Shown: positions 56,226 to 64,000 of the stretch, one piece after another
Layout of the letters: the number at the start of each line of letters is the position of its first letter
How positions within the stretch are numbered: the first letter of the stretch is position 1
Origin: Adiantum capillus-veneris
Lineage: Eukaryota > Streptophyta > Polypodiopsida > Polypodiales > Pteridaceae
DNA length: 64,000 bases
Reading direction: 5' to 3'
NCBI GenBank assembly: GCA_014529385.2
Contig: CM043971.1
Coordinates: 30,987,209-31,051,208, forward strand
Notes under the pieces: model-generated
Database searches by the model: none
What the model saw: only the letters and a program-made list of their open reading frames with translations
What the model was told of the DNA's origin: nothing
Translations under genes and position numbers: made by a program

Positions 56226-56229
56226 GTTA

Positions 56230-57329
56230 TGATAGATTACTTCGCTGATAGAACTAGGCTATTAAGAGTTGACATACTCGGCCATCTCTTCAGGTAATCC
56301 CGAACAGAATTGTTGCTTTTGCTTGGCGAACTCTATCTTTTGAAAGAGAGTAGCCTTGAGATGTAAATTCCAAAACTTGTCCACATATTTGTGAATAGAC
56401 TCATGAGAGAGAAGCCTCAAACTCCGCCATTCGGTGAGCACTTTGTCTTTTGCATCGCTTGCAAGGAATTGCTTTATGATGGAAACTCAATAGAGTTTTC
56501 TATGTCTTTGGGGCTTTTCCATTGCCACAAAGGCTAGCCCACCATTGACGAGCTAATTTTTGGAAGTGCATAGCTACATGGCATAGCTTGGAGGACTCCG
56601 TGACGCCCTCATCTCCAAAGGCGGCATCAAATTGTTGGATGAAGGCCAATACTTTGTCGGTGGCACCAAAGGTGCCATCATAGGTGAGAAAAGAGATAGT
56701 CTTTCCTCCCTCTTTGAACTTCTTGAGCTTTTGTGATCTTCGCCATGCAAGGTATGATTTGTGATGTCCTCCCCTCTTGTATTCTCTAGGAGAATAGCCA
56801 TAGATTTTGTCGGGAGAGGAGGAAGGTGAAGAAGAAGGAGAAGAGGGTGACCTTTTTCTTGACCTTTTCTTACTTTGTTTCCTCTCTTCCCTTTCTGAGT
56901 GAGAAGGAGAAGGACTATGTGTTGACCGTTTCCTCATGGGAGGAGTTGGCGATTGTCGAGACCGCCATCTTGGTGGAGCCACATCTTCAAAGGAACTTAG
57001 GGATTCATTACTTTCTTGTTCTTGGGATTCCTCCTCTTGTATGGGAGAGAGTCTTCTTTTGGGGATCTCATCAAGAGGCCTCCTAAGCTCTCTCTCCTCT
57101 TGGAGAGGAAGAAAAATCCCATAAGCATGAAGTTGTTAACTGTGGCTTGCAAAGTAGGGCTGCCTATAGCTTGATGCAACCTAGTAACAAGAGAATTGAT
57201 AAACATGGGGGCATCATCATTAGCACCTTCATGTGCAAAATCAAAGGTATCAATGTTCATTCTACTCTCTTGGTTATTTTCAGCCATGCTAATTATACTT
57301 ATGTGTTTACTTAGTGTATTCTTTGGCAA
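56230..57329 (-). pseudogene. E4 gag core
   Basis: The likely start is MAENNQESRMN at about 57284. The first frame ends at 56997 after a frameshift. The second (56982-56500) is Arg/Ser-rich, then shows YDGTFGATDKVLAFIQQFDA and FQKLARQWWASL, the core of the retrotransposon gag domain. The remainder to 56230 is broken by stops, with recognisable traces such as the EFAKQKQQFCSG-like end of the domain. Confidence 0.85.
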
Positions 57330-57688
57330 CTCAAAACCTTAGTTGCTACTCCTCTTAGCCTTTGAAAATAAGCACTTAAGTATCTACACCCACTGCTTGA
57401 ATTGGTTAATTAAAGAGAGTAGTGGGATGGGTCTAACATAGAAGAATTGTTGAGGGATAGCTCTTTTTGGACTTCTTATGGCTCAATAATGGTAAAGCCA
57501 TAGGCAAGTCTAAAAAGACCCCATTATTAAGACCAAAGCTCCCGAGGTGTGCACCATATCCCACATAGTGGGCTTAACAAAACGAATAATGGATCCCAAT
57601 CCCACTTACCCTAATATAATTAACAAAATCAACCATTAATAGGCTACTTAAGGACCTCTCTTCTTAAGCAAGAAAAGAGAAACCAAAT
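57330..57688 (-). other. E4 5' leader
   Basis: Non-coding DNA between PBS and gag start; nothing recognised. Confidence 0.5.
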
Positions 57689-57700
57689 GCTCTGATACCA
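57689..57700 (-). other. E4 primer binding site (initiator tRNA-Met type)
   Basis: The minus strand reads TGGTATCAGAGC, the common plant PBS complementary to initiator tRNA-Met, one base inside the LTR. Confidence 0.93.
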
Positions 57701-58018
57701 ATGTAACGGAAATGGACTATGAACTTTGAGAATAGGGGATGTAAGAGAATTAGAGTGAGCATTTTTGTGAGATTACTTTGAGAACTTGGAGGGTGAACTT
57801 AATTGATGGTAGCAACATAAACATAGTACTTAATCAACTTGGCATGAACAATACTTTTGCAAGAGAGAAAGTATTAGAGAACGTGACAACAATAGATGAG
57901 GACCGGATTTTCCCCCTCTAAAAGGTGTTTGTATTATAGACTCTCTCATCAAGAGAGACTTTGTTACAATACAATCTTTGTGTTCCTTGTGACCTTGGTG
58001 ATGCTATGAAAATGGAAA

Positions 58019-58646
58019 CACTACAAGAGGTTGTGTGCTCTTGTGACGCTGTTAGCGACGGAAATACACTGGGTTTTTATAACCCCCGGCGTCGCTAAAA
58101 CCGTCGCTACGAGCATTAACTCATAGCGACGCTCATAGCGACGCATATAGCGACGTTTACACAGAAGACTATAGCGATGCTCATAGCGACGCTACAGAGC
58201 CATAAATAGCGACGCTTATAGCGACGCCCGAGAGAATTTTTTTTTGGTGGCAGGGCATTGAATGCCTTGCCACCCATCAACCATATTGTACTTGATTCAC
58301 TTTTTAAAAAAAGTGCAAGGGTAGATAATAGACCCAAAATAGTCACCCACAAGACGCATTGTTTGCAAAATTGACAATTGTACACATCATAGGCAAAATG
58401 AATTGATTGGCAAATGTAATAATGACAATTGTACAACATCATAGGCATAAAGAATTGATTGGCAAAAGGAACTGCGGTGACAAATGTAATAATATACATG
58501 GTTCAAAAAGACGTATAAAATCCGTCTCATGATACATAAGCTATGAGAAACCCTAAACTAATGCTATCTAGCTACGGCGACGTCGGGATTTTGTTTTTTG
58601 AGCGTCGCTATGTGAGCGTCGCTAATATGAATAGCCTCTTGTAGTG
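58019..58646. mobile_element. Non-autonomous CACTA (En/Spm-type) transposon
   Basis: The termini CACTACAAGAGG and CCTCTTGTAGTG are perfect 12-bp inverted repeats, flanked by AAA target copies. Copy C at about 48170 shows the empty site with a single AAA. Both ends carry many subterminal TAGCGACG motifs in direct and inverted orientation, as CACTA elements do. The middle has two copies of a GACAATTGTAC-ACATCATAGGC phrase. At 628 bp it has no transposase. Confidence 0.95.
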
Positions 58647-59041
58647 AAAGCTTTATGCATCACAAGCTTAACATAAACTTTGCAGTAAGCATTAACTATC
58701 CCGATGCCTCAAACACCTTTGAAGGTGGAGAGAGCTAGAGGGCAATGAAGGTAGGGAAGAGGAAGAAGAAACATTCCATAGGAGAAAGAAATAGCTCCTC
58801 ACGTATCATAACTCTTCTTGCTTTGCATAGCATAATAGCATAGTAATGAACATGAAGAAGATGGTAAGCTTAAGCATTGAAGCATGGCTCTTGGTTGGAT
58901 TTGCATTCCATAGCCAAGAGTGTTGGTGTAAGCTCTCCACTTCTCAACAAACTTGGAGAAGGAGATGGAGCTCTTGCATTTTCACCCCACACAATGAGAG
59001 GATGTGTGTGTGTGGGAGAGGATACCCCCCCTCTCATGCTT

Positions 59042-59106
<65 letters not shown>

Positions 59107-59170
59107 TTATTTTATTATTTCCTTTGGACGTGTGTCCTCTTTTCCTCTTTGAGAGAAAGAACTTAAATAT

Positions 59171-59358
59171 ACTTGTTAATGCTCTTATGTGCCATGCTTG
59201 ATTGAATAAGTCCTTGAAGTATTCCATTCAACCAAATGACTTAATAAGCATAAAAGACACATGTTCAAATGATCCTCCACATGTGGCCCTCATGTTGTGT
59301 TTGAATGCTATTGCATAGGTTTTAAAGGGGTCCAATGAGAATTTAGATACATAAAAAT
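59171..59358 (-). repeat. Inverted LTR segment
   Basis: Landmarks in reverse complement against copy C: GCCATGCTTGATTGA, CCTTGAAGTATTCCATTCAA, CAAATGATCCT, CCCTCATG and GAATGCTATTGCATAGG. The flanking DNA from 59359 on is unrelated to the LTR. Confidence 0.9.
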
Positions 59359-59582
59359 AATGGAAACACATCCGCGGGACTCCCAACCCTCAATGCTAGA
59401 TTCCCCACAGCATGCACTCTTGTTTTGGCCCGTGGAAGCCTGGTGCTAGCACTAGTAGACCACTGACGTCTCAATTTAGGATTTAAAGCAAGCAGCTGAC
59501 CGAAAGTAATATTAGCCTTTTGGTTCTTGACATCACTCAAGAAGTCATATTCGGGGTGATCCCTTCCAAGTTGGTAGTCGTA

Positions 59583-59945
59583 TTACTTGATTTTACGCCT
59601 CCTCCTTTTGCTCGTCTCTGCCATCTCTCTACCTTCGCCAACCTTCCCTTTGTCTTTGCGAGCTCTAGTCTCCCTCTCTGTCTCCGTCTCTCTTCCTTCA
59701 CGTGCTCTCTTGTTGGCCAAAACATCCACTACCTGTTCATCGACTCCAATCATATTAACACGATGAGCTTCTTCATTACCTTGAGCAGCAGGAGGTACAG
59801 GATTGTCAGACTGCTGCTCTCTTTGCCCGTTGAGTTGCCCTTGTCCTCTTCCTCTTCCGAATAGTGGATACATACCTCCTCTTTCCCTTGGTGGATGTGG
59901 GCAATCCGGTGCGTAGTGCCCTTCTTCCCCGCAATTATAACAACG
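59583..59945 (-). pseudogene. E5 gag C-terminus with zinc knuckle
   Basis: The minus strand at 59900-59942 reads CYNCGEEGHYAPDC, a C-x2-C-x4-H-x4-C knuckle. A charged Arg/Glu/Lys-rich tail follows (frame 59583-59873). It belongs to the same broken gag as 60050-60710. No protease or RT follows; E4 LTR debris begins at 59358. Confidence 0.8.
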
Positions 59946-60049
59946 GCCAGACAGCTACGTAGCTCTTCCTCTACCTGCTCTCTGCTGCCCTCTGTCCATC
60001 ACACTCAAACGAAGCTCTTGCATTTGTTCCGACAAATCTTGAACAGTAC

Positions 60050-60710
60050 CTACCCAGTGTTGAGGAATAGATACACTCCACAATTCGCTTGATCCTCTGC
60101 ACGAACCTCGCCTTGAGGGCTCGGTAGTTGCTCGTATCCCATCATACCTTGTTCGATCTTCTTCTTGATCTTCCTGCTCTTTTCTCGAGCAATTGCTATA
60201 GCACCATTGTAGTTCTTGGGGCTTTCAAAATCCACCTTTTCTCGTACCTTGGGATGTAGGCACACCATAAACTTGTCCATCTTATAAATAGTCATTGTTG
60301 GCTAATTGCATTGATGTGGCTAATTCTGCCCAACATTCTTCAAACCGATTAAGAAAAGTATTAAATTCCTCACTTACATCTTGCCTGAGAGCCTTTAGCT
60401 TTGCGTCTTTATCCAGAGGTGATACTTCCTTTCAAAAAATTTGTAAGAAACTGGCCCGTAGAGCCGGCTAGGCCTGTCGCGGCTCACCCTGCAATGCATT
60501 GAACCATGCTTTTGCCTTGCCTCGTAGCACCAAAGGAATAGTTACCATCTTGTTGTCTTCATTAGGCATTCACAGTGATAGCATGTATAATTCAAAGTCT
60601 GCAATCCAATCGACTGGATCCTCATCACCTGTGAAAATAGGGCCATAGCTGAGCAGCCATGTTATCCTTCGGTTGCTCTTTGCACTGTCTTCTTCAACAC
60701 GATCAGCGAG
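60050..60710 (-). pseudogene. E5 gag core
   Basis: Reading from the PBS: GDEDPVDWIADFELYM, then VTIPLVLRGKAKAWFNAL and FNTFLNRFEECWAELA, the order of a retrotransposon gag domain. Stops and frame changes are frequent. The frame at 60050-60295 gives DKFMVCLHPKVREKVDFE and a charged helix. This is a different family from E1, E3 and E4. Confidence 0.82.
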
Positions 60711-60728
60711 TCCTCAGTGGGGGCACCA
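60711..60728 (-). other. E5 putative primer binding site
   Basis: The minus strand reads TGGTGCCCCCACTGAGGA, one base from an LTR-like end (ATTCCATCA on the element strand) and directly before gag. The tRNA partner is not identified. Confidence 0.6.
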
Positions 60729-60729
60729 C

Positions 60730-61017
60730 TGATGGAATGGGGGAAGAATAAAACCCCCCCAATACATTGTAATACCTATTGTATCAACTCGCTCACGGAC
60801 ACCACCGATTACACACACTCACAATCGATCACTTTCTTCCTCATACACCTAAACAATAACACTCAACCCCATAGATACTTTTGCCTTAAACATACCTTAG
60901 CTCATACCTGCCATATGTCTCCTATCCCCTCATGCACTCTATCTCGCTCTTTCTTGGTGCGCACACACACGCGCAACTTGGAAGCAATACACACACACAA
61001 CCAAGCCAAGACACAAG
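60730..61017 (-). repeat. E5 LTR remnant (outer end unknown)
   Basis: Starts TGATGGAATGGGGGAAG at the inner edge. The rest is CA-rich DNA without a clear outer boundary. Confidence 0.4.
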
Positions 61018-62539
61018 AGGTCCTCCGGCTGAGATAGAGAAGATGACGGAGGATATAAAGAAACTTCAGGCTATGATCCACTTCAGTTCAATTCAAAAGT
61101 ATTAGCCATGTACAATGATATCGCCCTCACAAAAACCATGGACATTCCGCCCATTCTCAGGAAGCTCTAGACTTCGTGCTTGGCTTCTCCCGGCCTGATC
61201 ACGGACAGCCCCTTCCAGATGGGCGCCCTCCTAGTCCTTATGTTTTGCATTTCTCGCCCACTGTGATGCTCTTCAATTCCTGCAGCTTGGAAAGCGCCCT
61301 CAGCTTTTGTACACGGACTCCTGCTCCCAGCCCTGCAGGCGGCTCTTCTCGTACACCAACACCCTCCTAATCGTGTTTCTTTCTCTGTAGCCTTTCGGTC
61401 TTCAACTCCCCTGTAATAGCCCTTTTGTTTTTTGCTTCTGTATGCTTATGAGACCCCTTTTTTCGTGTGTTGCTTTTCTTCCTCATGCACAGGACCAGAC
61501 CCTTGGCACATGCAGTCCCAAAATTATTGTTGGGCTCCCAATATCGCCACCTTATTGGCTGCGCAGGTGGTGGCTTCACGCAGGTCTCCTACCTCCTTGT
61601 AGCCAGCCTCGCACCCCTCCCAAAACCCGACCTCTGCAACTCCTTCACCTTCTGCAGTGTCTCGCAGGCCTCCTCTGCCTCTTGCTTGCCATAACACACT
61701 CTCTCCTCTCACCTCCTCCCTTGCAAGTTCTGGCCGCTCCTCTTTTGAACTCCCCTCCCCTTGTTGCGCCACTTGTTGGCCATGGACAGACCCTTTCTTT
61801 GCATGATCACCACTTGTTCACAGTACGGGCTTCAGCCCATTGGTTGCTTCAGACCTTGCGCCACCTATTGGCCTCTCTCCTCATGTTGTCCAGTGCTCCC
61901 CCACTCTGCAGCCCATCACCTCCCCTTCTATTCCTGGGCGACAAAAAGCCTTGCCATCTGGTGGCGCCACCTTGGATCTGCAGCTCGTCACTCTTTTTTT
62001 TAAGCATGGCACTATTTTAAATTAACTTACACAGCCTGTCGTTCTCACCAAAGGCCGTCCGCAACCCAAAGCTCCACAAAGGTGGTATAATTTGAGGCCT
62101 TGGTCGTCGAGACAAAATACTCATAGCTTCAAGTAGTCCTGGCCGACCCATTGGAGTCGAACTTCACCTGCTTTGTCATTCGTCGATAGTGGAGGCCGCT
62201 CCAAGTGTTGACCATCCCGAACTCGACGTAATCACGACAAATAGCCTCGTTCAATCGTTAACTTTGAAATAGTCCTCCAAAAAGAACCCCGTGGCGAAAT
62301 AATTGAACCATAGAGTAACCAGAGAGCATACTCCCTGCATCTGCGAACATTTCAATCATTAGAGATTAAAAACCAATGCCTGACCTACTAATTGGCACAT
62401 CTGGCATACACATCATGATTAAACTTTCCGTAGTCGGCATCTGCTACTACTGACTCCACCATTTCGTCCTGTATTTTCATGATGCCATATGAATGCAGGA
62501 ACCATTAACTTGGGCTGACATAGCTCAGTTGTACCAATG
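61018..62539. other. Unassigned region
   Basis: A short plus-strand stretch at about 61030-61100 could encode EIEKMTEDIKKLQAMI, possibly a gag or coiled-coil fragment. 61140-62040 is C/T-rich; its long frames (such as 61442-62020) are Leu/Pro/Ser-rich and probably not genes. A minus-strand stretch at about 62040-62280 reads as a broken protein (VNTWSGLHYRRMTKQV), which I cannot identify. Confidence 0.35.
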
Positions 62540-63364
62540 CCTGATAGAGAGACTAGAAGTAAGGCAGTACAAATAGCCAAGCTCACACAAAAATTTAGTG
62601 AAGATAGGGATGTCAGAAAGTATATCAAAGTGTTTGAACAAATATGTGATTCTCTAGGAGAACACCCTACATAAGAGTAATACTTTAAGCCTAACCTTAA
62701 GTGGGAAGGATAGGGATTGGTATAGAATCCTAAGGGTGGAAGAAAAGTATATCAAAGTGTTTGAACAAATATGTGATTCTCTAGGAGAACACCCTACATA
62801 AGAGTAATACTTTAAGCCTAACCTTAAGTGGGAAGGATAGGGATTGGTATAGAATCCTAAGGGTGGAAGAAAAAATGATTTACCCTACTCTTAGGAGATT
62901 GTTTTTGAAAGAATATATGAGAGGGAGTGCTTTGGGGTGTAGCCTCTCAGCTCCAAAAAGCCCAACAAGAGGAAGGAGAGTCGGTGACAGATTTTATTAG
63001 TCGCTTGAAGCATTTGAATTCTCGTTGTACTCCAAATGAGCGCTTAAATAATAATCAATTGCTTGATAGATTCATTAGGGGATTACGACATGAGGATATC
63101 TACAATGGCCTAATCATTAGAGGTATCACCACTTGGGAAGCGATCACCACCAATGAGATCCAATTGGAGGATAATTTAATGATTCAAGAAGAAAGAGTGT
63201 CTGTTGAGCCTAAATCTATTAGCTCACAAGCATTGGGGCATCAACCAATGACCCTAAAATCTATTGCTAAGGAGCCAAATATATCTGAGATGACTTTAGC
63301 AGATCTCACCAAGGCCATTCAAGAGAGTCTTAGAAACAATCGTGCTTGTGGGACGCATGTCTAA
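62540..63364 (+). pseudogene. E6: gag fragment of the E1 family
   Basis: Plus-strand homologue of the E1 gag core at 7650-8340. The frame at 62927-63364 gives DFISRLKHLNSRC, DRFIRGLRHEDIYNG and QLEDNLMIQEERVSVEPKSI, nearly the same as E1. Upstream, 62621-62874 is a two-copy tandem repeat with a 127-bp period. Sequence identity ends abruptly at about 63345 (NNRAC), before the zinc knuckles. Confidence 0.88.
62621..62874 (+). repeat. 127-bp tandem duplication
   Basis: The unit starting TATATCAAAGTGTTTGAACA begins at 62621 and again at 62748, nearly identical. E1 has one copy of this gag segment. Confidence 0.95.
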
Positions 63365-64000
63365 CCTCACCATCCTATCTTATTGCAATATTAGCGAGAA
63401 CCACGATTAATTTGTCAATCCATGGGACGAAGCTGACTCGACTAGTGCATAGAGGCTACAAGAGGTTGTCAATCTCTCGGAAAACAACTAACAACTCGAA
63501 TCTAACTCAAGCTACACTCAAATGACTGAAATCACCAAAAGCCAATCGCTCATCGGTAAATAAATCACATCCGTTACAGCATCAAATGACATCTAAACGT
63601 AATAAAACTTCTAGGACATGTTTATAAGACCTAAGCACACATGCTCATGGTTTCAAACCCCACTTTAGGTCAAGTTTCAGAATTGCGATTATTAACAGCA
63701 GTTGGTTTTTGACCTATTTGTTTTCGACCCAGAATGCATCTAAATGCTTAGCAATGATGCCCCAATACCCCGCCTATGCTTAGTTTTTTATTTGAAAGTG
63801 TAAACTCCTAATTATGATGAAATTAGGCCGTGGATCAGCGACGCCAAAAGCTACGAAATACTGTGAACTCCTTACATCAATGCGTAGAGCTCTTACCTAC
63901 GGTTGCAATGCAAGAAACACGACTACAATGTGACAACCGGGAAGGGAGTAGGAAGCGTGAGAAGGAGAGGAGTGAATGCCGTTAGCTCACGCTGTGTATT
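63365..64000 (-). repeat. Probable partial LTR related to E3
   Basis: Non-coding. The phrases GCGAGAAC, ATTTGTCA, GACGAAGCT and AATGCGTAGAGCTCT appear in the same order as GCGAGAAC, ATTTGTCA, GACGAAGCT and AATGCGTAGCTCT in the E3 LTRs. It runs off the window end, so family and boundaries are uncertain. Confidence 0.4.

Larger units (their letters stand above)
47848..59358 (-). mobile_element. E4: chromodomain Ty3/gypsy element (chromovirus), broken
   Basis: LTRs at 47848-49305 and 57702-59358 enclose an internal region with PPT, PBS, gag, protease, RT, RNase H, integrase and chromodomain on the minus strand. The coding region is broken by stops and frameshifts and by a 2.8-kb insert (about 52640-55440). 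The 5' LTR contains a CACTA element and its outer part is inverted and truncated, so the outer target duplication is lost. The left flank is TTTAA. Confidence 0.92.
57702..59358 (-). repeat. E4 5' LTR (copy D), with insertion and inversion
   Basis: Starts TGTAACGGAAATGG and follows copy C, except for the CACTA insertion at 58019-58646. Collinearity ends at ACTTAAATAT (59170). From about 59190 to 59358 it matches copy C at about 48706-48878 in reverse complement. The last 430 bp or so of copy C have no counterpart. Contains (CT)n at 59045-59102. Confidence 0.9.

Noticed and set aside
61442-62020. 192-codon plus-strand ORF
   Set aside because: Leu/Pro/Ser-rich, driven by C/T composition, with overlapping frames of similar length and no recognisable domain.

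Overview
The window is nuclear DNA from a land plant with a large, repeat-filled genome. The evidence is nested LTR retrotransposons with plant-type primer binding sites (tRNA-Asp-like and initiator-Met), a CACTA transposon, Tat/Athila-like and chromodomain Ty3/gypsy polyproteins, and long GA/CT, CA and TA microsatellites. A fern or other plant with a very large genome would fit, but nothing here fixes the species. I see no intact host gene, tRNA, rRNA or CRISPR. Almost every coding stretch belongs to a mobile element and carries stops or frameshifts.

Layout. 1-929: end of an LTR (family A-D, seen four times). 1285-2640: purine-rich low-complexity DNA. 2689-11190: element E1, a broken minus-strand Tat-like gypsy element (gag, protease, RT, RNase H, integrase) with its PBS and 5' LTR but no 3' LTR. 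11523-38535: element E2, a non-coding LTR element with PBS and PPT whose 5' LTR is split by an insertion. That insertion (12158-30313) is a DNA element with short terminal inverted repeats, ATCGAT-rich subterminal DNA and a duplicated target site of about 10 bp. It carries a kinase-like pseudogene, an unknown ORF, a BED-type zinc finger and several arrays of hairpins. Inside it sits E3 (17145-29601), a gypsy element with a perfect 5-bp target duplication. E3 has gag and protease, no reverse transcriptase or integrase, and a long unrecognised ORF in the usual place of pol.

34591-36197: a solo LTR inside E2. 36843-37528: a large foldback. 38536-47847: non-coding repeats, a 154-bp palindrome and an inverted partial copy of the E2 LTR. 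47848-59358: element E4, a minus-strand chromovirus. A 2.8-kb insert splits its protease from its RT, a 628-bp CACTA element sits in its 5' LTR, and the end of that LTR is inverted. 59583-63364: fragments of two further gag genes. 63365-64000: probably part of another LTR.

Most unusual content. (1) The DNA element carries hairpin arrays in which loops are conserved while stems differ between units but remain self-complementary. (2) E3 carries nine copies of a 24-bp palindrome, in the leader before gag and again before its unknown ORF. Each could fold into a stem with a self-complementary six-base loop, like a retroviral dimerisation signal. (3) E3 replaces pol with a frame of about 1,048 codons interrupted only by three single stops and ending inside the 3' LTR. 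These are readings by eye; no alignment, folding or database search was run.
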